Source: Pseudomonas paracarnis | Lineage (GTDB): Bacteria > Pseudomonadota > Gammaproteobacteria > Pseudomonadales > Pseudomonadaceae | Length of the DNA: 64,000 nt | Direction: 5' to 3' | Assembly (NCBI RefSeq): GCF_904063055.1 | Contig: NZ_CAJFCN010000015.1 | Location: 49,012-113,011 of the forward strand | Shown: positions 27,401-35,614 of the stretch, one piece after another | How positions within the stretch are numbered: position 1 is the first letter of the stretch | Layout of the letters: each line of letters begins with the position of its first letter | Made by a program: the position numbers and the translations under genes | Notes under the pieces: generated by a model | The model's database searches: none | What the model saw: only the letters and a program-made list of their open reading frames with translations | What the model was told of the DNA's origin: nothing

Positions 27401-28903
27401 CGTGACGCGCATGATTCGGCGCAGCAGGCGTATTACCTCAACGAAACCCGCGCCCGCTTCATTCACCTTGACGCCGCGCAGCGCTGGCGCTTGCACTTGC
27501 CCTACCAGCAACGATGCAACGTGCTGGTCCTGAGCAAAGAGGCGTTAGCAATTGGAAAAATAAGCTATGAACACTTCATTGCGCAGGGCCCGTCCGATCC
27601 ACTGGGAACAGCGGCCGAACGCAGGCTGGGGGGGCTGTCGGTGCAGCACTACTGCGTGGCGGAGCACACCGCCCCCTTGCCGGCCGGCACCGCAAGTTTT
27701 CAGGCGCTGCCCGCCTATATCGAGACAGCCGAACTCGATCAGCAAGCGCTGGAGGTGTATGAGGGCCGCCCTGTCGCTGCCACGCTGAGTGCACAGCACT
27801 ATCGGGCCATGGCCGCGTTCCTGTCACCGGCCCCCGGGCAGGACGAGGCCATCACCCTGTGGTCGCTCGGCCAGGGGTACACCCGTTACGGCCAGGCTGA
27901 AATGTTCTATCGGCCTCGTCGGCATCAGGCGAGCCTGAGCCATGGGTTCACGCAGTCCGAGTACGACCGCTATGGGCTGTACATCATCAAGGTGCAATTG
28001 GCGGACGGCTGCACGACCCAGGCGCAGTACGACTACCGTCTTGGCCTGCCGGTGACGGTGACTGACGCACAGCGTACGCAACGCTACGCGCACTACGACG
28101 CCCACGGGCAGCTGCTGGCGACCGGCCTCAAGGGAGAGGAGCAAGGAAAGCCCGTCGGCCATGACGCCCAAACGCCCTTCATCCGCACGCCCGATACGGG
28201 CCCGGCGCAGGCCCTGGCTGATCCGAAAGCGGCGTTGTTCAACGCTCAAAGCGCGTGTTTCTACGACGTGTTCAGTTGGATGGGGCACATTCCACCCGCC
28301 AGCATCCAGGCGCAATGGGTAAGCAACGGTTACCTGCTGCCCAGCGGGCACATTCGTGCCTCGGCGTTGGCACGCCTGAACAGCCTGAGCGCTGCGCTCC
28401 CCCATCATCAAACCCTCAAGCGCCTGATTCAGGCGGCCAGGCAAGTGCCGGTGCACGTCGTGGTACTGCACGCCGACCGTTGGCAAGGCACGTCGCCAAC
28501 CCCGCAGATTCAGGTCGCTCTCGCCTTCAGCGACGGCTTTGGCCGCGTGCGGCAAACCCAGGAAAAGGCGCAACCAGGCCCGGCCTTTGCAGTCGATGAC
28601 GCCGGTATGTTGAGCGCGGGTGCCGAGCCAATCGACGCCACTCGCCGTTGGCGGATCAGCGGCCGTGTGGAGTATGACAATCAAGGTTGCCTGGCGCGCA
28701 CCTGGCGACCTTACTTTGCCGACCGTGCTGGCTATATCGACGATGCGGCCTTCAACACCTTGCGCCCCAGCGAGCAACATTTTCATGACGCGTTGGGACG
28801 CCCGGTGCGCGTGGTCAATGCCAACGGCGACACACGGCGCCAGACCTACTGCGCCTGGTACAGTATCGCTGAGGACGAAAACGACACGCACGCGCCGGAC
28901 TGA
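24473..28903 (+). CDS. tcaC: Tc toxin subunit B (TcaC/SpvB-like)
   Basis: 1476 residues. The N terminus (about 1-300) is the SpvB-like domain: PKGGGAIQGPGAQWGAVGT and PLPISPGRGFTPALSLGYRS. Next come FG-GAP/VCBS-like blades (LADLDGDGHLEWVVAQPG, LADLDGSGAVDLIYLAPE), the Tc-B middle domains (YLLTATLNNRGATTQLSYRS and RWFHTFEPS), and a C-terminal RHS-like part (FSDGFGRVRQTQEKAQPG, FHDALGRPVRVVNANGD). TcB and TcC together build the hollow cocoon holding the effector. Its ATG overlaps the stop of the preceding gene. Length agrees with TcaC-type proteins. TcC lies convergently just downstream rather than in line. Confidence 0.94.
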   Translation: MSVRPPELLEPKLPALPKGGGAIQGPGAQWGAVGTRGEACLEVPLPISPGRGFTPALSLGYRSALGNGPFGLGWAMSAGAISRDTRKGVPAYGDDDRFISPQGIDMIPERDADGAIQATTWDHYNGLALDEPHQVVRYFPVIEARFDRIEHWSCDSDKAGFWLVQGADGCVHLFGKTLIARCADPNDGLRVAQWLLQESLNPLGEQIYYHYKPDDQPPSAARDYRAQRYLARVCYGNLKPLEHLALWRADALADKQWHFELLLDYGERHTGLSQVPTYAEQHAWPIRNDPISSYAYGFELGTLRRCQQVLMFHYFPDEPSLGVEPVLTRRLLLEYTHRHAIGSCLNAVHNQAFDAQGDASAWPPLELAYSAFVPTLDAARYQAFDAMAGINDGQHYQLVDLYRDGLPGILHRTDKSWYYREPLRAPGRASSNALIYGPWQALPRIPLADTAQATRQALADLDGDGHLEWVVAQPGLSGFFSLDSQRQWSGFVPFAAMPQEFFHPHGQLADLMGSGRLDLVLIGSRSVRLYAQRQDGGFDPGQQVRHAPDDEGLPTLSHSPAELIAFCDPLGSGQQHLVRIRHNEIKCWPNLGRGRFGKGFVFATLAFDHASFDAEHIRLADLDGSGAVDLIYLAPEHIQIYMNRAGSGLASEPLTLRWPEGVRHDATCQVSFADLQGLGCSSLILSVPHMTPQHWRYDFVSLKPYLLTATLNNRGATTQLSYRSSAQEWLDEKQHGQTLGVPRGSSLAFPVQVVKRQQQKDLVSRNRSTQYFRYRQACYDREERQFIGFGLVLHTEQPPTADAPPGVLTKRWFHTFEPSQEAFYPGDPQAPALGPTLLGQLEAGRTGDTLIATPGATTRRAMQRALAGSLLREEVYAAADSPPQAVPYSVQQQRYFIRQLSPSAKAGEPAVLLPLLLESLTCRYERQPGDPCCRHILNLRWDCYAGNLHSVVVDYARRKTASDAPPPGPAHEQQWWRDAHDSAQQAYYLNETRARFIHLDAAQRWRLHLPYQQRCNVLVLSKEALAIGKISYEHFIAQGPSDPLGTAAERRLGGLSVQHYCVAEHTAPLPAGTASFQALPAYIETAELDQQALEVYEGRPVAATLSAQHYRAMAAFLSPAPGQDEAITLWSLGQGYTRYGQAEMFYRPRRHQASLSHGFTQSEYDRYGLYIIKVQLADGCTTQAQYDYRLGLPVTVTDAQRTQRYAHYDAHGQLLATGLKGEEQGKPVGHDAQTPFIRTPDTGPAQALADPKAALFNAQSACFYDVFSWMGHIPPASIQAQWVSNGYLLPSGHIRASALARLNSLSAALPHHQTLKRLIQAARQVPVHVVVLHADRWQGTSPTPQIQVALAFSDGFGRVRQTQEKAQPGPAFAVDDAGMLSAGAEPIDATRRWRISGRVEYDNQGCLARTWRPYFADRAGYIDDAAFNTLRPSEQHFHDALGRPVRVVNANGDTRRQTYCAWYSIAEDENDTHAPD

Positions 28904-28907
28904 CAAC

Positions 28908-28939
28908 AGAGCCGGGCCGTTACACGGCCCGTGCTCTTT
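28908..28939. terminator. bidirectional terminator between TcB and TcC genes
   Basis: Stem AGAGC-C-GGGCCG / CGGCCC-G-T-GCTCT with one bulged T and loop TTACA, followed by TTTG. It lies in the 54-bp gap between the two convergent stop codons. Confidence 0.75.
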
Positions 28940-28957
28940 GGCCTGACGTTAAGCGTA

Positions 28958-31852
28958 TTAACGGCGGTGAGGGTTCATCACCCTGACCGCCCGATAATTG
29001 AGCCCGCTGATGTGCTGAATCATCACTCGATAGGCGCCACGACCGCGCTGCCCGCGATAGCCCGGCAAGTCAAAACTACGGACATTCTGCCCGCCCGCCA
29101 TGGCATGCCCGGTATGAAAGTCCAGGGTGCGGGCTTCCAGGCGGTTGATCACATTCCTGATAATCCCTCCCCCTACGCCACGCAGCTCATTGAGAACAGG
29201 CTCAACGTCAATCACGAGTCGCTCAGGTTCCAGCCCGGAGGAAGGTCCTGAGCTTACCGGTGGCGCGGCGGGCTCTTCAGAAGCGGAGCCTCGGCGACCC
29301 ACGCTCGTGACCCTGGTTTGCGGTTGTACTTCGGTGTGGGTCAGCCCAGCCGCAGGAAGCGGGCCGGCGCCCACCTTGCGTGCCGGGGCACGAAGTTCTA
29401 TCCCGACAAACCCCAACCTCGCAAGCGTAAAACTAGGGTTACGCTCCGTTTGTGAGGCTATTTCAGCCTGCTCCCGGTGCTCGGTGGGCCCAATGTACCC
29501 ATAGAGCCCGCCCCGCGCTGCCGGCGTCAGTCCGTAGGACAGGCGCTTAGTGTCTGCGGTGGCCAGTCGGTGTTCCAGGAAAAAGTCCGCCAACTCGCTG
29601 ACTTCATGTTCGGTAGCGCCATGCCGATGGCCCAGCTCTTGCGCACCGGCCAATGCGGACTGCGCATAGAACGCTCTGCGCCGAACTTCAGTAGTGCTGA
29701 GCCGTTGATGCGCGTAAAAGGCGACACCCACCACTCCTGAAATCAGCCCAAAGTAAGCCAGCTCAACCCTGTATCCAACCTCTATACCAATCCCATGCCC
29801 GATCAACAACACCAGGAGCAGAACCGTCACCACCTCAAGCATCGAGCGGCGCTGTAAACCGTCTTCGTCTACATAACCCATGGGGTTGTTCCCCACCATC
29901 GCATACAGGTTCAACCCATCCACATCCCCCGCTGGGTCAGCGCTGATCCACCGCAACAACCACGGCGCGTAGTACCTGAAGCCGTAGTAATACAACCCGC
30001 TGGCGTCGCGCTCCTTGCCCGAATAACGTCGGGTTTTATAGTTCGCCTCCAAGGCGCTTTTTGCCGCCCACCAGGCGGTTGCGCCGAAAGGGTAATAACT
30101 TTCCTGGCTCAACAGGCCGGCTGCCTCGTCCAGCTCCAGGGTACTGCTGCCCAAATGGTCGTCGAGACTGAAGCGCAGTTGCTCGTCCTGCATCTCCTCG
30201 GGGCGCTGCTGCTCCCACTGCAGCGCTCTGACCGAATGGCGCCCGCCCGGCGCGAGCATCACGTTCAACCACTCGCCATCCGGCCCGTGGCGATGCAGCT
30301 CCAGCCCTGGCAGATAAAGCACTTCATGGGTGTGAATCTGCGTCTTGCCATGTGCCACGCGACGCTTGATGACTCGCTGGCCGGCGCCGTCGTACAGATA
30401 CACCTCATCGTCATGTTCGCCATTGTCACGCAGCACCTGCGCGACGCGAACCAACTGGTTGCGCCCATTCCAGGTCAATGCCTGCCCAGGCGCCAGAGCC
30501 TGGAGATTGCCACGTTGGTCGAAGCCGTTACCCAGGCCCGGCGCCTTTGCGCCCTCGCGGGCAATCACGCTGTGATTACTGTGTTCGCCCACCTGCATCC
30601 GTTGGGTATAACCGCTGCCGGTGCTGGGCACATGGCGCATCTGCGTCAGATTACCGGCCGAGTCGTAGGCATAGTGGCGGGTGTAGCTGCCCCAGAGACT
30701 GTCGTCTGTGGCGCCGAACGTGATTCGGCCCGGCAGTGCGGATGCGCCAGTATTGCGCGCGTTTTCACGGCCAGTGGCCTTGATCAATCGCGACAGGCTG
30801 TCGTATTCGAATGTGCTTACTGCCTCCACCTGCACGTTGCTGGCCCAGCGGGTCGGCTGCGCCGCATCGCGGATGCGCAACACATTGCCGACCCGGTCGT
30901 AGCTATAGAAGAGGTCTTGCAGGCGCTTGCCTGCCGAATCCTTGAGGTGGGCGCTCAAGCGTGTCAAACGTCCATCGGTGTCCGAATACTCGGCAACGCT
31001 GACCACGCCATTACCCAGGCGTTCGCTCAACACCTGGCCCGAGGCGTTGACGCTGCGTTGATCCACCAGGGTCTTGCGCGCTCCGCTTTTGAACAGAATC
31101 TCGCTTTTCGTCAATTGGCCGTCGACACCGTATTGAGATTGCTGGCGATTGCCGCGCGCGTCGACCTGCTCCAGACGTTGCCCCAGCGCATCGTGCTGCC
31201 AAGTGGTGGTGAAGGTCTGGGCTTGCAACTGTGCATCCCGCTCACTCATGGGCAGCGGCCAGTCGGGCGCGGTGTGCGACGTGCAAAGGCGCCGGGTTTG
31301 CTCGGTGATGTTGCCTTGCACGTCGTAGCGCTCAACGAGCAAAGTGCCTGCCGGGTCATCGTGACGAATCATGCGCCCACAACGATTGCGCGCCGCCTCC
31401 GTAGACGTCATGCCCGCGTAGGTCATGCGCTCGACACAGCGTTCAACCGCCACCTCCTCCGTGCGCTCGAATACCGCCACGGGGCGCAGCAACGGGTCGT
31501 ATTCGAACCGCTGGCGCGTGCCTCGACTGTCCCACTGTTGCACGACCTGGCCGCCACTGCCGAGCAAGCGCGTCTGACGGCCCGCATCCACGCTGTCGGT
31601 GCTCAGCACTTGCCCGCCCAAACTATAACGATGAGACAGATTGGGCGGCACGTCGGGGTCGGCAGCGTGCAACTCAAACAACCTGGGGTTCCACTGTTGC
31701 TGCAACAGGCCGCGAGCGTCGAACACCTGCCGCGTGACCTGCGCGCTGGGTGATTGCTGCGCGGTATTGCGAGGGTACGCCACGCTGCGCACGGCCAACC
31801 CTCGCGGGTCGACCACCGTCAGCGTGGGCGTGTTGTGATGCAAAGAAGACAT
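28958..31852 (-). CDS. tccC: Tc toxin subunit C (TccC-like RHS protein) with variable C-terminal toxin region
   Basis: 964 residues. Residues 1-666 are the RHS/YD-repeat shell of TcC: it opens with TPTLTVVDPRGLAVRSVAYP and contains YD repeats such as FEYDSLSRLIKATGREN. The RHS core closes with RRYSGKERDASGLYYYGFRY and ISADPAGDVDGLNLYAMVGN up to DEDGL, where autoproteolysis is known to release the C-terminal effector. Residues 667-964 are the variable region: two adjacent hydrophobic helices (about 672-690 and 698-715), a polar linker, and a basic last 90 residues (FDLPGYRGQRGRGAYRVMIQ and RAVRVMNPHRR). That end may be a small RNase-like or other toxin fold, a guess. It is convergent with the TcB gene, unlike the usual tandem order. 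Confidence 0.92.
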   Translation of the reverse strand: MSSLHHNTPTLTVVDPRGLAVRSVAYPRNTAQQSPSAQVTRQVFDARGLLQQQWNPRLFELHAADPDVPPNLSHRYSLGGQVLSTDSVDAGRQTRLLGSGGQVVQQWDSRGTRQRFEYDPLLRPVAVFERTEEVAVERCVERMTYAGMTSTEAARNRCGRMIRHDDPAGTLLVERYDVQGNITEQTRRLCTSHTAPDWPLPMSERDAQLQAQTFTTTWQHDALGQRLEQVDARGNRQQSQYGVDGQLTKSEILFKSGARKTLVDQRSVNASGQVLSERLGNGVVSVAEYSDTDGRLTRLSAHLKDSAGKRLQDLFYSYDRVGNVLRIRDAAQPTRWASNVQVEAVSTFEYDSLSRLIKATGRENARNTGASALPGRITFGATDDSLWGSYTRHYAYDSAGNLTQMRHVPSTGSGYTQRMQVGEHSNHSVIAREGAKAPGLGNGFDQRGNLQALAPGQALTWNGRNQLVRVAQVLRDNGEHDDEVYLYDGAGQRVIKRRVAHGKTQIHTHEVLYLPGLELHRHGPDGEWLNVMLAPGGRHSVRALQWEQQRPEEMQDEQLRFSLDDHLGSSTLELDEAAGLLSQESYYPFGATAWWAAKSALEANYKTRRYSGKERDASGLYYYGFRYYAPWLLRWISADPAGDVDGLNLYAMVGNNPMGYVDEDGLQRRSMLEVVTVLLLVLLIGHGIGIEVGYRVELAYFGLISGVVGVAFYAHQRLSTTEVRRRAFYAQSALAGAQELGHRHGATEHEVSELADFFLEHRLATADTKRLSYGLTPAARGGLYGYIGPTEHREQAEIASQTERNPSFTLARLGFVGIELRAPARKVGAGPLPAAGLTHTEVQPQTRVTSVGRRGSASEEPAAPPVSSGPSSGLEPERLVIDVEPVLNELRGVGGGIIRNVINRLEARTLDFHTGHAMAGGQNVRSFDLPGYRGQRGRGAYRVMIQHISGLNYRAVRVMNPHRR

Positions 31853-31981
31853 AACCTGATGACCTGAAAACCAAAGAAGCCTAGAGCCTAGTCATCAAGT
31901 CGGTGCCAGCCTGCGGGCCCCGCACGCTGCGCCGTGTGCGGCGCTTCCGAGGGTGTCGTGAGGCTTACCGGACGCGGCGCT

Positions 31982-32527
31982 TCATGGCACCGGCAGCCAA
32001 CCGCTGAAAGCGCCTTGGGCATCCAACGGGCACCAGGCAAAATCCCAGGCGGGCGGCGGCAATGCCGGTCGCGGCGCGGCTATCGAAGGGTGATGCTTCC
32101 AGTCGAACAGCGTGCAATCGCGCCAGCTCAGGACAATGCCTGCCGACGGGCTGTCGTCCGTCAGCACCCAGCGCGCAGCAGCGGCGGCCATGAAGGCTTC
32201 GATCGGTTCCTCATCAATCTGTGTGCGGTACGCCGAACTCAGCAACCAGCGGCATACGTTCAGATGGTAGGTCCAGTCCAGCGGCGGCTGGTTGCGATAG
32301 GCCCAGGTCATGAAGGCGCGAAACAGGTTCAAGCCCTCCGGTGGGTCGAGCTTGAGCAACGCCGGACAGATGTCGAACAAGGTATGCCAGTGAGGCAGCA
32401 GGCGTGCATCCAGGTGCACGAAGCAGCGCGAATTACTCGGGTAATCAGGCAGCGCCGGTTGCGCACGCAGGCGCCGCGACGCCTTACTGACCAGGCGGCT
32501 GGCGCCGGCAGGCAATTGAGGGTTCAT
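31982..32527 (-). CDS. hypothetical protein upstream of TcC
   Basis: 181 residues, rich in Trp, Pro and Arg, no signal peptide or clear membrane segment. Motifs to note: FVHLDARLLPHWHTLFDICP, DWTYHLNVCRWLLSSAYRTQ and SWRDCTLFDWKHHPS. I recognise no family. It lies 129 bp upstream of the TcC gene on the same strand and could be co-transcribed with it. A partner, chaperone or protective protein for the TcC effector is conceivable but only by position. The region between it and TcC (31853-31981) holds no gene. Confidence 0.65.
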   Translation of the reverse strand: MNPQLPAGASRLVSKASRRLRAQPALPDYPSNSRCFVHLDARLLPHWHTLFDICPALLKLDPPEGLNLFRAFMTWAYRNQPPLDWTYHLNVCRWLLSSAYRTQIDEEPIEAFMAAAAARWVLTDDSPSAGIVLSWRDCTLFDWKHHPSIAAPRPALPPPAWDFAWCPLDAQGAFSGWLPVP

Positions 32528-32589
32528 AGAGTGTTCTCACAATCGTGACGAGAGAATGCCTCCTGGTCACAGGAAGCCCAAGGCACACG

Positions 32590-32973
32590 TCAGGATGCGG
32601 GAGAAGCGCGGGGGTTGGCCGAGGGCCAGGAATAGCGCGGCGGCGCCTTGTTGCGCCGCTCATGGGCGACACGTGGGGTTTGCGTAAGACCGAGCAGCCA
32701 GGCCAGGCCGATCAGGAACACCAGGGCGACGGTAACCGCGTTGCACACCGGGCAGGCAAAGTAGTTCGAGATGTTGCTGGAAGACGGGTTTGCCAACCCT
32801 TTGTCGGAAATGGGCGACTGCCCGCCGTCCACAGAACAGAACAGCCCGCCGATGCCGTTGAGCTGCTGCCCCATCATCTGGCCATGCCCCAAACCGCAGG
32901 CGAACAGGTTCATCAGCACACAGAAGTACAGGGCCCAGGCGATCAGTGAGCGGTCAGAGTGGCGCAATTTCAT
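32590..32973 (-). CDS. DUF2946 family protein
   Basis: 127 residues with a first hydrophobic helix (about 10-28; LIAWALYFCVLMNLFACGL), a linker with Gln, Met and Gly, a CxxC motif in NYFACPVCNAV, a second hydrophobic helix (about 77-95) and a basic tail. This is the DUF2946 pattern, commonly found near copper genes. The start at 32973 gives the family N terminus; upstream in-frame codons are not supported. It is divergent from the Sco and PCuAC genes, and with them probably forms a copper-related group. Confidence 0.8.
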   Translation of the reverse strand: MKLRHSDRSLIAWALYFCVLMNLFACGLGHGQMMGQQLNGIGGLFCSVDGGQSPISDKGLANPSSSNISNYFACPVCNAVTVALVFLIGLAWLLGLTQTPRVAHERRNKAPPRYSWPSANPRASPAS

Positions 32974-33154
32974 GGCGGCGACTCTACCACCGAAGCCATA
33001 AAAGGACGAAATGCGCCGCGCCCCTGTGGCAGAACGTCGCAGATTACGCGCACCGGCCAGGGTTGCTAGACTCTGCACCCTTCTCGTTACTCCTTTTCAA
33101 AGCCTGGCGGAGCAGCTCCACGGCCCTACAGGCGTTTCACAGGATGCACAGTTG

Positions 33155-33763
33155 ATGAGTACGTTATTCACCCGCCGCAAAGTGCTGACCGGCATGGGCC
33201 TATTGGGCCTGGGCAGCCTGCTGGGCGGCTGTGACTACAGCCCCAAGCTGAACTTCAAGTACGGCAAGGACCTCAGTGACAAGATCATGGGCCGTACCTT
33301 CAAGCTCAAGAACACCGACGGCGAAACCGTCACCCTGAGCTCGTACCGCGGCCTCATGCCGGTGGTGTTCTTCGGCTTCACCCAGTGCCCGGCCGTCTGT
33401 CCGACCGCCCTGGCCCGCGCCGCCCAAGCCAAGAAACTGATGGGCCGCGATGGCAAGATCATGCAGGTGGTGTTTATCACCCTTGACCCCGAGCGCGACA
33501 CCCCCGAGATTCTCAACAATTACGTCAAGGCCTTCGACCCCAGCTTCGAAGCGCTCTACGGCACCCCGGAAGAAATCGCCGTGGCCGCCAAGGAGTTCGG
33601 GATCTTTTATGAAAAGATCCCCGCCGGCGACACCTATACCCTCTCCCACACCGCCACCAGTTTCGTGTTCGACACCCGTGGCAACCTGCGCCTTGGCTTG
33701 CAGGCATCCCTTACCGCTCAAGAGTGCGCAGAAGATCTGCTCACCGTCATGGAGGTCTGCTAA
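33155..33763 (+). CDS. Sco1/SenC copper chaperone lipoprotein
   Basis: 202 residues. A lipoprotein signal peptide ends in LLGGC (Cys26 lipidated). The thioredoxin-like domain carries the copper site Cys78 and Cys82 (FTQCPAVCP) and His165 (YTLSHTATSF), the complete Sco ligand set. Sco proteins deliver copper to the CuA centre of cytochrome oxidase or act in copper and thiol balance in the periplasm. The start was set at 33155, with AGGA about 12 bases before it; the frame is open further up. Its stop overlaps the next start (TAATG), so PCuAC is translated in coupling. Confidence 0.93.
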   Translation: MSTLFTRRKVLTGMGLLGLGSLLGGCDYSPKLNFKYGKDLSDKIMGRTFKLKNTDGETVTLSSYRGLMPVVFFGFTQCPAVCPTALARAAQAKKLMGRDGKIMQVVFITLDPERDTPEILNNYVKAFDPSFEALYGTPEEIAVAAKEFGIFYEKIPAGDTYTLSHTATSFVFDTRGNLRLGLQASLTAQECAEDLLTVMEVC

Positions 33764-34245
33764 TGACTGCCGTTCAACACCTCAAGCGTCTCACCCTCGG
33801 CCTCACCCTGCTGGGCCTCGCCGCCCACGCCAGCGCCCAAGTACAAGTAACCGACGCCTGGGTACGCGCTTCCGTACCCGGCCAGCCTTCCAGCGGCGCC
33901 TTCATGACCCTCACCGCCGACAGCGACAGCAAACTGCTGAGCGTCGCCTCGCCGGTCGCCAAAGACGTACAGATTCATGAGATGAGCATGAAGGACGACG
34001 TGATGCGCATGGGCCCAGTGGACTCGGTGGCCCTGCCTGCCGGCAAAACCGTCAAGCTCGACCCGAACGGCTACCACGTGATGCTGATGGGCCTGACCGG
34101 CCAGATCAAGGAAGGCGACCAGGTACCGCTGACCCTGACGGTGCAAGATGCCAAGGGGGAAAAGCAGGCTGTCGAAGTGAAAGCGACAGCCCGTGGGTTG
34201 GATGGCATGGACCATAGCAAAATGGACCATAGCAAGATGCATTGA
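33763..34245 (+). CDS. PCuAC periplasmic copper chaperone
   Basis: 160 residues with a signal peptide cut after ASA (residue 25). The copper site fits the family spacing exactly: His72, ten residues, Met83, twenty-one residues, His105, one residue, Met107 (IHEMSMKDDVMRM and GYHVMLMG). The C terminus adds a Met/His tail (MDHSKMDHSKMH) that may bind extra copper. PCuAC proteins hand Cu(I) to cytochrome oxidase with Sco, and here they are adjacent. GGAGG precedes the ATG, which overlaps the Sco stop. Confidence 0.94.
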   Translation: MTAVQHLKRLTLGLTLLGLAAHASAQVQVTDAWVRASVPGQPSSGAFMTLTADSDSKLLSVASPVAKDVQIHEMSMKDDVMRMGPVDSVALPAGKTVKLDPNGYHVMLMGLTGQIKEGDQVPLTLTVQDAKGEKQAVEVKATARGLDGMDHSKMDHSKMH

Positions 34246-34500
34246 GTAGGCGATTAAACCTACGGCCTTTTCTCCCGCGTAAGCGAGCTGCTTTTGAGCT
34301 TGATCTCAGGCGCCCCGTTAAACCACGCTGGCCGAACGCAGGCGGGGTGCCGAGTGGTGGGGGCATGTACTCGGTATAACTGTGTCGACCATCAGGCCGC
34401 CTTCGCGGGCAAGCCCGCTCCCACAAGGACTTCGTCTGGCGCTGATTCTGCGGGCAGTACATAGCCCTGTGAGGTGTCAGGTGGAGAGGAGTCAGCTCCA
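34246..34500. other. intergenic region with one REP element
   Basis: 255 bp between the convergent PCuAC and LysR genes. A REP element (CTTCGCGGGCAAGCCCGCTC) is at 34400-34426. No gene or clear terminator was seen otherwise. Confidence 0.6.
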
Positions 34501-35409
34501 TCACACGTCCCGCGCCATATGCTCCGCAATCCTGCCCCTCAACCAACGCTCCGCCGGGTCGTTGTCATGCACCCCGCTCCACACCATCGACAGCTCCGCC
34601 GCATCAATCGCAAACGGCGGGTCCTCGGCGCGCAGGCGTGTGCCTTCGGTCAATGCGCACGCGGCGTAATCGGGCACGGTCGCGATAATCTGCGTCCCCG
34701 CCAGCAACGCCCGCAACCCACTGAACTGCGGCACCGCCAGCACCACCCGACGCGAGCGGCCGATGCGGGCCAGGTCCAGGTCGATATTGCCGCTCAGGTC
34801 GCCAGAGAACGACACCATCGCATGGGGCCTTGCGCAGTAATCATCCAGGGTCAGCGGCGCCTCGCCGTCATCCCCGCGCAGGACCTTGCAGGGGATATCG
34901 CGCAGCTTCTTGCGCTTGGCATTGGCCGGCAGGTCGGTGGTGTAGCTGACCCCCACGGAAATTTCTCCGCTGGCCAGCAGCGAAGGCATCAACAGATAAT
35001 TGGCCCGGCGCACCACCACAATGATACCTGGCGCTTCTTCGCGCAGGCGGCTGAGTAACGACGGAAACAGCCCGAACTCCGCATCATCGGACAAACCGAT
35101 GCGAAACACCGCGCAGCTGGTGGAGGGGTCGAAATCCTTGGCACGGCTGACGGCGCCCGAGATGGTGTCCATGGCCGGTTGCAGCTCCTTGAGTATCGCC
35201 AGTGCACGCGCCGTGGGTTCCATGGCACGGCCGTTGCGCAGCAGCAACGGGTCATCGAACAAATCGCGCAAGCGGCCCAATGCAGCGCTCACTGCCGGTT
35301 GGCCGATAAACAGTTTTTCGGCGACCCGGGTCAGGTTTTTCTCGAACATCAAGGCTTCGAAAATCACCAGCAGGTTCATATCGACGCGGCGCAGATCGTT
35401 GCGGTTCAT
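34501..35409 (-). CDS. MexT-like LysR-family regulator
   Basis: 302 residues. The N-terminal helix-turn-helix MNRNDLRRVDMNLLVIFEAL and RVAEKLFIGQPAVSAALGRLR, and the effector domain segments VVRRANYLLMP, SGEISVGVSYT, ARPHAMVSFSGDLSG and VVLAVPQFSG closely follow P. aeruginosa MexT, the activator of mexEF-oprN. No efflux operon is nearby, so it may be a paralogue. Start 35409 gives the MexT N terminus. The short AraC gene starts 206 bp away in the opposite direction, so the two may share a control region. Cytosolic. Confidence 0.88.
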   Translation of the reverse strand: MNRNDLRRVDMNLLVIFEALMFEKNLTRVAEKLFIGQPAVSAALGRLRDLFDDPLLLRNGRAMEPTARALAILKELQPAMDTISGAVSRAKDFDPSTSCAVFRIGLSDDAEFGLFPSLLSRLREEAPGIIVVVRRANYLLMPSLLASGEISVGVSYTTDLPANAKRKKLRDIPCKVLRGDDGEAPLTLDDYCARPHAMVSFSGDLSGNIDLDLARIGRSRRVVLAVPQFSGLRALLAGTQIIATVPDYAACALTEGTRLRAEDPPFAIDAAELSMVWSGVHDNDPAERWLRGRIAEHMARDV

Positions 35410-35614
35410 GGGCGCTATCCAAACGTTTTCCAGGGGGCCAGGGAAGCATGCACTGCACGCCTGGGATTGCATAGCTGTGCTGTCTTTTCCAGCACCGCAC
35501 CTGGCGAAATTAACAACGATTAACTCGTCAGCCAGGCACTCGGGCAACAAGATAAAGCGCGTCTACACTGCACCCATCCACCGGGAACGTTCCCATCGAC
35601 TGCGGATATTTGTC

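Noticed and set aside
30155..31753. A 532-codon plus-strand frame inside the TcC gene
   Set aside because: Opposite to RHS repeats; the translation is His/Arg/Ala-rich without motifs.
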